Below are positions 1 to 7,117 of a DNA stretch of 9,296 bases, piece after piece; positions within the stretch are counted from its first letter, which is position 1; each line of letters opens with the position of its first letter. Below the pieces are notes generated by a model. It was not told the origin of the DNA. It was given only the letters and a program-made list of their open reading frames with translations, and ran no database searches. Position numbers and translations under genes: made by a program. The stretch comes from CAZADA01 sp964524065 (GTDB lineage: Bacteria > Pseudomonadota > Alphaproteobacteria > Caulobacterales > Maricaulaceae). The stretch lies in the NCBI GenBank assembly GCA_964524065.1, contig CAZGCB010000103.1, forward strand, positions 1 to 9,296. The letters run 5' to 3'.

Positions 1-2
1 AA

Positions 3-107
3 GCCTATCTCGCCGCACGGGGCGTCAAGGCTGATTTGGCCTGGTTTGACCGCTTTATGACGCGTGAAGGCGGCCAACCGCCGACGCCGGGCGATGAAGC
101 CGCTTAA
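3..107 (+). CDS. C-terminal end of an unidentified protein (truncated by window edge)
   Basis: An open frame enters from the left edge and ends at TAA 105-107, giving 34 residues that end in GGQPPTPGDEAA. The codons are GC-rich at third positions (GCC, CTC, GGC, GTC), as in a real gene of this genome. The segment reads as a short amphipathic stretch with ADLAWFDRFM, followed by a Gly/Pro-rich polar tail. I do not recognise the family from so little sequence. It lies on the same strand as the photolyase-like gene, but the 258-base gap between them argues against tight coupling. It could also be a chance open frame. Confidence 0.5.
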   Translation, partial: AYLAARGVKADLAWFDRFMTREGGQPPTPGDEAA

Positions 108-365
108 GGCCGAAGGTGTCAGTAGCTCGACCTCAAAACTAGCCGTTTAGCCAATGTCTGCAACGGATTTTGGCTGTTACTGGCAGTGCACGACCCGAAG
201 CGGAAACCCATCTCAGTTCCATGATCGGCCGCTACTATCCAAGAAAAGAATCTTGCGCTGTGGCTCGACGGGCTGCTCCGCGACATTATGTACGGGCTCT
301 GTTCTCAGTGAGGTCCGTTTAAGCGCCAAACGCCCGGCGCCTTCGCCAAGCGCGTCTGCGTTGCT
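108..365. other. Intergenic stretch without a recognisable gene
   Basis: No convincing coding frame was found on either strand. Short frames here, such as one opening at 154 and one covering about 221-322, have no recognisable motif, and the first merely runs out of frame into the photolyase-like gene. A GGCGC-type inverted repeat (GCGCC 323-327, GGCGC 336-340) could form a small hairpin but has no U-tract. The promoter of the downstream gene should be here, but I could not pick a convincing -35/-10 pair. Confidence 0.5.
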
Positions 366-1610
366 ATGTGCTGTTCCATGGACACTGGCACTTCACCGCC
401 ATCGCGTACATGGTTGCGGCCAAGCCGCGCGGCTGGTCTCGCCTTCCTCGAGGCCTTCACATCGTCGATGGGCGGTCACTACGCCGCACGGCGCAACTAC
501 GACCTCGGGCGGCGGGACCGCCTCGCGAATGGGTCTGGGGTATCATGCCTCTCGCCATGGGTGCGCCATCGCCGGCTGCTCGAGCCTGAGTTGGTCGACG
601 CCGCCTTGGACCGGTTCTCGCTGTCGACCGCGGAGAAATTCGTCCAAGAGGTTTGCTGGCGCACCTATTTCAAGGGATGGCTGGAGCATCGTCCGTCGGT
701 CTGGTCCGGCTACCAAGACGGTGTCCGCCGCCGACTGGATGACCTCAACCAGCAGCCTGAACTGCGGGCTGACTATGACGCCGCCGTCCGCGGCCAGACC
801 GGCATCTACTGTTTCGACGCTTGGGTCCGCGAGTTGGTGGAGACGGGATACCTCCACAATCACGCGCGCATGTGGTTCGCGTCGATTTGGATCTTCACTT
901 TAGAATTGCCTTGGGAGCTCGGGGCCGACTGGTTCTTGCAGCATCTCATGGACGGCGATGCGGCCTCCAATACATGCTCCTGGCGTTGGGTGGGCGGTTT
1001 GCACACTCTGGGCAAAACGTATCTCGCGCGGCGATCAAACATCGAAACGTACACGCAAGGGCTGGCGGCTCAGGCTCCGCCTCTGCACTGTGAAAACCCG
1101 CCGCCCATGGCGTTGCCTGCGAACGATCCATGGCCCGAGGGTGATGTCGCACTGCTGTTGACCGAAGAGGACTTGCACGACGAAAGCCTGAGGCCAGTCG
1201 GTGCGACAGTGCGCGCCTTGGCCGGCGCGCACTTTGCAGCCGATCGCAGTCCCCATGGCGCCGGGGAGATCGCTGAGACCTTTACAAATGGCGCGCTTGC
1301 TGACGCCCTCGCTTGCGGTCAACAGCTCTTCGAATGCCCCACGCTCCGCCTGCGGGGCGACGAAACGTTCCTGTCCGCGGCGACGGAATGGGCGCGCTCC
1401 AGCGGATGCGCGACGGTCGTGACCGGATTTGCGCCGGTTGGCTGGGTCAAACCCCATTTGGACGCTCTGCGTCGCCAGCTGGCGCGGCACGATATCAACC
1501 TCATCGCGCTTCAGCGTCCATGGGACGCCGCTTTCTGGCCGCATGCGCGCAAGGGATTCTTTGGATTGAAGAAAGTCATCCCGCAAATCTTGGAGCAATT
1601 GCGGGCCTGA
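366..1610 (+). CDS. Photolyase/cryptochrome-like FAD-binding protein, no N-terminal antenna domain
   Basis: The 414-residue product carries the helical FAD-binding core of the photolyase/cryptochrome superfamily. Visible signatures are VSCLSPWVRHR (59-69), EKFVQEVCWRTYFKGWLE (90-107), the FAD-loop region FDAWVRELVETGYLHNHARM (150-169), and DGDAASNTCSWRWVGGLHT (196-214), which corresponds to the DGD-AANNGGWQW region of classical photolyases. The N-terminal alpha/beta domain of classical photolyases, which binds the second chromophore, is missing: the core starts about 20 residues in. Instead there is a C-terminal extension of roughly 175 residues (about 240-414) with alternating hydrophobic strands and helices, ending WPHARKGFFGLKKVIPQIL. 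DNA repair, photosensing or another flavin role are all possible; repair is not shown. ATG 366 is the only start that includes all of the frame; ATG 378 is equally plausible, and neither has a clear ribosome site. It is convergent with the carotenoid operon. Confidence 0.85.
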   Translation: MCCSMDTGTSPPSRTWLRPSRAAGLAFLEAFTSSMGGHYAARRNYDLGRRDRLANGSGVSCLSPWVRHRRLLEPELVDAALDRFSLSTAEKFVQEVCWRTYFKGWLEHRPSVWSGYQDGVRRRLDDLNQQPELRADYDAAVRGQTGIYCFDAWVRELVETGYLHNHARMWFASIWIFTLELPWELGADWFLQHLMDGDAASNTCSWRWVGGLHTLGKTYLARRSNIETYTQGLAAQAPPLHCENPPPMALPANDPWPEGDVALLLTEEDLHDESLRPVGATVRALAGAHFAADRSPHGAGEIAETFTNGALADALACGQQLFECPTLRLRGDETFLSAATEWARSSGCATVVTGFAPVGWVKPHLDALRRQLARHDINLIALQRPWDAAFWPHARKGFFGLKKVIPQILEQLRA

Positions 1611-1623
1611 GCCTTGGTTTCAT

Positions 1624-2526
1624 TCAGGTCGTGCGTTGTGTGCGATAAAAATTCCGGCGGCGACGCTCCATAAGGGCGAGGAACACCATGTGCGGGACCG
1701 TCAAACCTGCAAGGCCGATAAAAACCAAACGAATAAGCCCATCGTCCATCTGTGCCGTATCAAGAAACGGCCACGCCAACATCGCCACAATCACGGTCGC
1801 GATCGTGAAGGGGAGTACAAACGCCGCAGCGTCTGCGACCGATTTTACGCGCAACGCGGTTAGAGACGTCGCCATGTGTCGTGGACTGTGAAGACCGCAA
1901 AAATAAACCAAAAAGAAAATCAGCGGCGGCGCTGTGATGGCGAGTATGCCGATGGCGAAGATTTCCAGGCCGTCCACAAGCCGCTGGCGCCAGACAGCCC
2001 ATGCGATGGCCGCGCCGAGGCCCGCCATGACGGCCGGCGCGATGGCGCTCTGGATCTGGGCGAGAATGGCGCCGCCATCCCCGGCAAGAACGCGATAGTA
2101 TCCGCTTACGGCCTCTCCCTGATGCGCAGCGGGGAGGCTCACAATGGCGACGCCTGTCGCCAACGCGGCCCAACGCGGGACGCGTTCAGCCCAGTCCTCC
2201 GCGAAATGCCAGGCGGAGGCGATGAGAAACGCCGCTAAGGACCAGGCCGGCGCGATGGACCAGGCGAACACAACGCCGGCGGCGATCCCGGCATAGACAA
2301 CGATGTACAAGACGAGCCCGCGCCAATGAGTCCACAGTCCCGCCTGACGCGCCAGAAACGGATCAAGGGCCCCATGCGGCACGCCCACCAGGCCCACCAA
2401 AGCCGCAAGCACAAGCGCGAGAAACAGTGGCGGCGGGCTGGGGGCGCCCAGCGACACAGCCAGGGCGACGGCCAACGCCAACACGATAAAGCCCGCGCTA
2501 TGGCTCTTGCGAAGGCGATCCGTCAT
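1624..2526 (-). CDS. blh: Beta-carotene 15,15'-dioxygenase, Brp/Blh family
   Basis: The 300-residue integral membrane protein cleaves beta-carotene symmetrically into two retinals, the chromophore of the rhodopsin encoded at the head of the operon. Several hydrophobic segments cover most of its length (about 11-29, 33-50, 70-105, 120-133, 160-178, 188-212, 233-255 and 265-287). Candidate iron-binding histidines sit in the family positions: GVPHGALD (His51), SAWHFAED (His107), and GLHSPRH (His213 and His217). The spacing of 56 and 4 residues matches the four-His pattern known for marine Blh proteins. A further His279 lies in TVPHMVF. The ATG overlaps the crtY stop as ATGA (2523-2526), so translation is probably coupled. 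It is the last gene of the operon and ends 13 bases from the convergent photolyase-like gene. No truncation is seen. Confidence 0.95.
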   Translation of the reverse strand: MTDRLRKSHSAGFIVLALAVALAVSLGAPSPPPLFLALVLAALVGLVGVPHGALDPFLARQAGLWTHWRGLVLYIVVYAGIAAGVVFAWSIAPAWSLAAFLIASAWHFAEDWAERVPRWAALATGVAIVSLPAAHQGEAVSGYYRVLAGDGGAILAQIQSAIAPAVMAGLGAAIAWAVWRQRLVDGLEIFAIGILAITAPPLIFFLVYFCGLHSPRHMATSLTALRVKSVADAAAFVLPFTIATVIVAMLAWPFLDTAQMDDGLIRLVFIGLAGLTVPHMVFLALMERRRRNFYRTQRTT

Positions 2527-3710
2527 ATCTGCGCGCTGTCAAATCTGTCGGCGCTACGGGGCGGTCTTCCCGCGCCAAGAGCAGTTTTGAGGAACGGCGC
2601 CTTGGGCATGGCGGCGATCACATGCAGCCAATCCGTCGCATGGGCCTTTTCGCTCATGAAGCGCGCAAAAGCAGGTGCGGGCATGGCCTGGGCCATGCGC
2701 ATGAAGATCTCCGGCGACCGCTGGGGCTCCTCGGCCAAGACGCGCAGGAAAAGCCTGTCCATGCGCTGCCGCCAATAGGGCTCAGGCGGGTGGGGGATCG
2801 CCTGTCCGGTTCGGCGGAAGGTGGCTGCGCACGCCTGGGCCCAACGCTGGATGCGCAAAAACGCATAGCCGCTGGAGGCCCGCAACGCCCCGCCGGCGGC
2901 TCCGGCCGTCACAATCCGTGCCGCTGCGCGTCGCGGATGCGTCGGCGCCAGCCCCATCGGTAGTATGCCCTGCTCGCGCCGAATAATGCGCGCATCCACA
3001 GCGCGAGATGCGACAGCGGCGGCGACATCATCCTCCAACGCTGCGCGCACAGCGCCGCCATGGGGCGCGAAGCGTGTCGCTTCGATCAAAGCGCGTCGGC
3101 TGCTCAACGGCAAAACGTAGGTAAATGCGAACCCGTCCGCGTCGCAGCGCATATCCTCCATCAAGCCGGCGCACGCCGTCTCAAAGGTGGGGGCGCTCGT
3201 CTCGACCTCGAGCCCGATAAAGGCCTGCGCCAGGATCGTGTGCGCTTGAGGTGCCGGGGGCCGCGTGTCCACCACATGGCGGGCGCGCCATCGGCCAGCG
3301 GTGGTCTCAATCTCCACCCCGTCATCGTGTTCACAGATGTCGGCCACCACGATGCCCTGGTGCAGCGTGACCGCGGGGGACGCTGCGATGGCGCTTTGCG
3401 CCGCCCTGTAGAAGCGGTCCGACGGTACGCAATGATACGCCCAATCCTTGCCGGCATGGTCGATAACGTCCCCGGATGTGGTGGAAAAGCGCCATGCCGA
3501 CCAGGATGCGGCGGTCCAGGAAGCAAGAGGCTCAGAAAGGCTTTTTTCCGCCCAGAAGCACCAGGTGCGGTCATTCTCATACCGTGTGCGCGGTTCGATG
3601 ACGGCCACCGAGTGGTGCGGGCGGCGCTCGTGCGCGAGATGGCGGGCGAGGGACAGGCCCGCGCAGCCGCCGCCCACAATGACGAGATCGACGGTGCGTG
3701 CCTCAGCCAT
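2523..3710 (-). CDS. crtY: Lycopene beta-cyclase
   Basis: This 395-residue flavoprotein cyclises both ends of lycopene to beta-carotene, the substrate of Blh. The N-terminus has the dinucleotide-binding fold DLVIVGGGCAGLSLARHL (8-25) with acidic Glu39 closing the motif, then the CrtY-type RTWCFW (48-53). Further family signatures are the GFAFTYVLPLSSRRALIEAT stretch (193-212), EQGILPMG (246-253) and ALRASSGYAFLRIQRWAQ (275-292). Length is normal for proteobacterial CrtY. The frame stays open upstream to 4028, but that part lies inside crtB. ATG 3710 is chosen because the glycine motif follows at once and it overlaps the crtB stop by 8 bases (ATGGCTGA). Its own TGA overlaps the blh start. A role in the membrane-associated carotenoid pathway is inferred from the family. 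Confidence 0.95.
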   Translation of the reverse strand: MAEARTVDLVIVGGGCAGLSLARHLAHERRPHHSVAVIEPRTRYENDRTWCFWAEKSLSEPLASWTAASWSAWRFSTTSGDVIDHAGKDWAYHCVPSDRFYRAAQSAIAASPAVTLHQGIVVADICEHDDGVEIETTAGRWRARHVVDTRPPAPQAHTILAQAFIGLEVETSAPTFETACAGLMEDMRCDADGFAFTYVLPLSSRRALIEATRFAPHGGAVRAALEDDVAAAVASRAVDARIIRREQGILPMGLAPTHPRRAAARIVTAGAAGGALRASSGYAFLRIQRWAQACAATFRRTGQAIPHPPEPYWRQRMDRLFLRVLAEEPQRSPEIFMRMAQAMPAPAFARFMSEKAHATDWLHVIAAMPKAPFLKTALGAGRPPRSADRFDSAQI

Positions 3711-4656
3711 GGTCGACACCCGGCAGGCCCGCCAAGGCCCGGTGCAAAGACGGATCGTGAACGGCGTCGACACGGTGCAGTGAGGCCTGTGTCGCGTAGA
3801 GGCCCGCGGCGTGGGCTGCGATACGGATCTTCGCCGGACCGGGCACGACGGCGCGGCGTCGCCAGTGTCGAAACCCCGCGCGCCGCATGCGCAGGCCGAT
3901 GGCCCGATAGACACGCGCCGCCACCAAAATGGCGAAACGGGCTCGCGCTGGCAAATGGCCCATCCCTGCTTCGCCACTGGCGTAATAGCGATCGGCCAAG
4001 GCCAACAAACGCCTCTGGGCGTCAGCAATCAAAGCGTCGATGTCGGCGCCCGGTCGCCGCAGATCCGCCGGCTCAAGCCCGTCCACCCAAGCCCCCGGCA
4101 GATAGCGGCGCCCCATCGCGGCGTCCTCGGCCACATCGCGCGCAATATTTGTGAGTTGCATCGCGATGCCCAAATCGATCGCGAAGGGGTGTGCATGGGG
4201 AGCGTCCACATCCAGCGCCGCGCACATCATCAGGCCCACCACACCCGCCACATGGTAGGCATAGCGGATGAGGTCCGCTTCATCGGCCAGGCGCACGCAG
4301 CTGAGGTCGCTGCGCACCCCTGCGATCAGGGCCTGGGGAATGGCGATATCGAGATCGCGATCCCGCGCAAAAACGAGAAAATCGCGCACAGCGGGCTGCT
4401 CGCTCACGCCGCGTTGCAGTGCCATGTCGACCTCATCCAACGCGTTCTGCGCCTTGCCGATGTCTATCGCGGTGTCGGCGACATCATCCACGTGGCGGCA
4501 GAATGCATAAACGACAGCGCCGTTCTCCGCGTGGCGGGCCCCAAGGAACTTGGCCGCGAAATGGAAGGAACGGCCGTGGCGCTTGAGAACCTGTGCCGGC
4601 GCGAGATCCCGCGTCGGCGGTGGCGGCGAGGCGATGCTGGGGGCGCGGGCGTTCAC
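3703..4656 (-). CDS. crtB: Phytoene synthase
   Basis: The 317-residue enzyme condenses two GGPP molecules head-to-head into 15-cis-phytoene, the first committed carotenoid step. Both aspartate-rich Mg2+-diphosphate sites are present: FCRHVDDVAD (Asp57-Asp61) and NIARDVAEDAAMGRRYLP (Asp174-Asp178), as are the family stretches RSFHFAAKFLG (29-39) and YHVAGVVGLMM (134-144). The start codon is GTG at 4656: the bases read GTGA, so the start overlaps the crtI stop by 4 bases. The first 20 residues are a Pro/Ala-rich leader and not conserved core, so a later start cannot be excluded, but the coupling overlap supports the GTG. The 3' end overlaps crtY by 8 bases. Confidence 0.96.
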   Translation of the reverse strand: MNARAPSIASPPPPTRDLAPAQVLKRHGRSFHFAAKFLGARHAENGAVVYAFCRHVDDVADTAIDIGKAQNALDEVDMALQRGVSEQPAVRDFLVFARDRDLDIAIPQALIAGVRSDLSCVRLADEADLIRYAYHVAGVVGLMMCAALDVDAPHAHPFAIDLGIAMQLTNIARDVAEDAAMGRRYLPGAWVDGLEPADLRRPGADIDALIADAQRRLLALADRYYASGEAGMGHLPARARFAILVAARVYRAIGLRMRRAGFRHWRRRAVVPGPAKIRIAAHAAGLYATQASLHRVDAVHDPSLHRALAGLPGVDHG

Positions 4657-6170
4657 GCCACAGCGCCTAAAGCAGCGGCGTTGGGCGCTGTGGCCGCATC
4701 GGCATGTGGTATCAACCGATCAAGCACCTTCGCGGAGCACAGGACGCCCGGCAAACCAGCGCCAGGATGCGTCCCCGCCCCGACGAGATAGAGGTTTCTG
4801 GGCCCCTCGGCTTTGTTGTGGAAGCGGAACCAGGCCGACTGCGTCAGGTGTGGCGCAATCGAAAATCCCGCGCCATGCACCGAGAGATAATCGGTGCGAA
4901 AGTCCTCCGGCGTCATAAAAAAATCTTCGCGGATGCTGTGTTTGAGGCCTGGCAGCAGCGTCTGATCAAGCGCCGCGACAATACGATTGCGCAGCACGGG
5001 CCCCATATGCGACCAATCCACCTGTCCTTGCAGGTTAGGGACCGGTGCCAGCACGTAAAAACTGTCATGGCCCGGGGGCGCAAAACTGGGATCGGTGGCC
5101 GTGGGCCTATGCAGGTAGAGGGAAAAATCGTCCGCCAGCACCTTTCGTGAAAATATGTCGTGCAAAAGCGCCTTGTAACGTCGCCCCAGCCAAATGGTGT
5201 GATGTGCGATGTTGGGGTATTGGCGCGCGGTCCCGAAAAACAAAACAAACAGACTCATCGAGTATCGCGCCATACGCATCTTGGCGCGCGCTGCGAGCGT
5301 CTGTTCGGCCTTAGGCAGAAGGTCGCTATACAAATGCGCCGCATCAGCATTGGAAACGACAATGTCCGCGCGGAGGTTCTCGCCGGTGTCCAGACGAACG
5401 CCTGTGGCCGTTCCGTTCTCGACCAAAATATTGGAAACTGTCGTCTTGAGGCGCACTGCGATCCCGGTTTCGCGCATCAAGCGCTCCAGCGCTGCAACGA
5501 TGGCTCCCGTGCCGCCGATGGCGAACTGGATGCCCCACTCGCGTTCCAAATAATGGATCAACCCATAAATGCTGGTGGTGCTGAACGGGTTGCCCCCCAC
5601 CAGCAGCGGCTGAATGGAGAACGCTTGGCGCAAATGCGGATCCTTGAGGTGCTGTGCGACGAGCGACCAGACGCTGCGCCGCGCGCCAAGCCGCAGCAGA
5701 TTGGGCATTTGACCCACCATACTGGCGAAGCGGTGGAACGGCGCATCGGCGAGTTGGGTGAACCCCACATCGAAGATCTGCTTGGACTGCGCGACAAGCG
5801 TTTGATAACCGCGTTGATCATCGGGGTTGAAGCGGGCGATCTCCGCCAGCGTATCCTCGACCGTGCCGCCATAATCAAAGGTTCGCCCGTCGGGAAAGAT
5901 AAAGCGGTACCAGGGATTAAGGTCCACAAGCGTGAGATACTGGTCCAATCGCCGATCGAACAGTTCAAACAACTCCTTAAACAAAAAGGCCGCGGTGATC
6001 ACGGTGGGCCCGGCGTCATGGCGGTAGCCGCCTTGTTCGAATACCTGCGCGCGCCCGCCTAATTGAGCGCAGCGATCCACCAGGGTGACGGCGTATCCTC
6101 GGGCGCGCAGCCGCAGCGCCGCCGCCATGCCGCCGAAGCCGCCGCCGATGACGAGGGCTGTCTGGCTCAT
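4653..6170 (-). CDS. crtI: Phytoene desaturase, CrtI type
   Basis: The 505-residue FAD-dependent enzyme introduces the double bonds that turn phytoene into lycopene, in the family's usual four-step form. The N-terminal dinucleotide fold is LVIGGGFGGMAAALRLRARG (6-25) followed by LVDRCAQLGGRA. HDAGPTVIT (51-59) is the conserved CrtI segment after it. The C-terminal bacterial-type phytoene dehydrogenase signature lies at about 459-481, with the key run VGAGTHPGAGLPGV. Length is typical. A short Ala-rich tail of about 20 residues follows the last conserved helix. The start ATG overlaps the crtE stop as ATGA (6167-6170), and the 3' end overlaps the crtB GTG. The order crtI before crtB is usual in such operons. 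Confidence 0.97.
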   Translation of the reverse strand: MSQTALVIGGGFGGMAAALRLRARGYAVTLVDRCAQLGGRAQVFEQGGYRHDAGPTVITAAFLFKELFELFDRRLDQYLTLVDLNPWYRFIFPDGRTFDYGGTVEDTLAEIARFNPDDQRGYQTLVAQSKQIFDVGFTQLADAPFHRFASMVGQMPNLLRLGARRSVWSLVAQHLKDPHLRQAFSIQPLLVGGNPFSTTSIYGLIHYLEREWGIQFAIGGTGAIVAALERLMRETGIAVRLKTTVSNILVENGTATGVRLDTGENLRADIVVSNADAAHLYSDLLPKAEQTLAARAKMRMARYSMSLFVLFFGTARQYPNIAHHTIWLGRRYKALLHDIFSRKVLADDFSLYLHRPTATDPSFAPPGHDSFYVLAPVPNLQGQVDWSHMGPVLRNRIVAALDQTLLPGLKHSIREDFFMTPEDFRTDYLSVHGAGFSIAPHLTQSAWFRFHNKAEGPRNLYLVGAGTHPGAGLPGVLCSAKVLDRLIPHADAATAPNAAALGAVA

Positions 6171-7045
6171 GCGTTCACCGCCTCAGCTTCGAAGGCGCTG
6201 AGCTGGGCCGCGATCCGATCAGCCAACAGGACGAGCAAGCCGCCGGCGCCGCTTGGCAAGTCCGCGCTGTGACGTTGTGCAAGGTCGAGATGGCGTTCGG
6301 CCATAACCGTAGCCTCATGCCGGGCCGCCATCTCTGTGCGGCCTGCGTGCATCAAGACAAGGACCAGATTGACGCTGTCGCCGGCCCCGCGGTCTTGCCC
6401 CACATCGGCAAGATCATCGGCAATCTGGTAGCCGAGGGCGAAGTGGCGCGCTGCTTTACGCGCTGGGTCTAACGCCTGCCCATGACCGGCGGCTATAAGC
6501 GCCGCCTCCAACGGCAGAGACAATAATGGCGCTGACTTGCCCGCGGCGATGTGTTCGTACCGCTCCGTCGTGAGCGTGTGATCGCCGCGATGGCTAAGAT
6601 CCGCACTTTGACCTGCGATGGTCTGTGTCACGCGCTGATGTGCGATCGTGATGACATCCGCCGCCGCCGACCCCATGCCCGCAAATGCGGCGTATGCCGA
6701 TGATATGAGATGATCCCCCGTCAACACTGCGACATCGGCGCCGAACGCGGCGCTTACCGCCGCACGCCCGCGGCGCATCTCGTCCCCGTCTTGCAAATCG
6801 TCATGAACAAGCGAGGCGTTGTGAAGCAGCTCGCACCCCGCAGCGATGCCAACCGCACTGCGTTCTGGCAGGGCCAGCTGCACCGCCGTGTTGAGTGCCA
6901 AGCGTGCGCGCACACGTGATCCGCCGGCTGCGAGGTGGTGGCGGGAAGCGTCTGACACGACACCGCCGTCCGCGCTGAGTTCCGCCATCACGCGTTCGAC
7001 CAGCTTCAACCATTGGTCCGTCAAGAGAGAAGACACACTGGCCAT
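6167..7045 (-). CDS. crtE: Geranylgeranyl diphosphate synthase (polyprenyl synthetase)
   Basis: The 292-residue trans-isoprenyl diphosphate synthase extends allylic diphosphates with IPP; by context the product is C20 GGPP for CrtB. Both Mg2+-binding aspartate motifs are visible: the first DDxxD at VHDDLQDGDEMRRGRAA (Asp82-Asp86) and the second at YQIADDLADVGQDRG (Asp210-Asp214). Between them, TQTIAGQSADL and AAGKSAPLL match the family helices. The second motif lacks the usual following GK, having GDSVNLV instead; I cannot tell from sequence alone whether this changes activity. The ATG at 7045 has a good Shine-Dalgarno AAGGA (7053-7057) at 7 bases. The gene begins 72 bases after the rhodopsin stop and overlaps crtI by 4 bases. 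Divergent idi supplies the DMAPP/IPP balance this enzyme uses. Confidence 0.94.
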   Translation of the reverse strand: MASVSSLLTDQWLKLVERVMAELSADGGVVSDASRHHLAAGGSRVRARLALNTAVQLALPERSAVGIAAGCELLHNASLVHDDLQDGDEMRRGRAAVSAAFGADVAVLTGDHLISSAYAAFAGMGSAAADVITIAHQRVTQTIAGQSADLSHRGDHTLTTERYEHIAAGKSAPLLSLPLEAALIAAGHGQALDPARKAARHFALGYQIADDLADVGQDRGAGDSVNLVLVLMHAGRTEMAARHEATVMAERHLDLAQRHSADLPSGAGGLLVLLADRIAAQLSAFEAEAVNA

Positions 7046-7073
7046 CGCGCTGTCCTTGAGGGTGTTTTGTAGG

Positions 7074-7113
7074 GGAGGAGAGGGCCGCGGCGAACCGCAA
7101 CCCTCCCACCTCC
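7074..7113 (-). promoter_or_regulatory. Predicted stem-loop between rhodopsin and crtE
   Basis: The 72-base gap between the rhodopsin stop and crtE holds a three-part hairpin. On the plus strand, GGAGG 7074-7078 pairs with CCTCC 7109-7113, GAGGG 7080-7084 with CCCTC 7101-7105, and GCGG 7087-7090 with CCGC 7095-7098 around a 4-base loop. The transcript is made from the minus strand, where the loop reads UUCG. There is no following U-tract, so it is not a simple intrinsic terminator. Likely roles are protecting the rhodopsin mRNA 3' end, a processing point, or partial attenuation that keeps opsin expression above the enzymes. The outer arm also ties up purine-rich sequence just downstream of the rhodopsin stop. 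The structure was drawn by hand; the function is inferred. Confidence 0.55.
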
Positions 7114-7117
7114 TGCA

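Noticed and set aside
323..340. GGCGC inverted repeat as a terminator of the left-edge gene
   Set aside because: The stem is only 5 bp, there is no following T-run, and it lies more than 200 bases after the stop codon.
154..903. Long plus-strand open frame overlapping the photolyase-like gene
   Set aside because: The translation is rich in Arg, Ser and Pro with no family motif, and most of it lies out of frame over well-recognised photolyase core sequence.
3711..4028. Upstream extension of the crtY frame to an ATG at 4028
   Set aside because: These 106 codons lie inside crtB in another frame and give a Cys/Trp/Arg-rich sequence unlike any cyclase; the glycine-rich motif starts right after ATG 3710.
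3060..4154. 364-codon plus-strand open frame antisense to crtY and crtB
   Set aside because: It is a high-GC shadow; the minus strand codes for two clearly recognised enzymes over the same bases.
5160..6062. 300-codon plus-strand open frame antisense to crtI
   Set aside because: The translation shows no domain, whereas the opposite strand has intact CrtI motifs at both ends.
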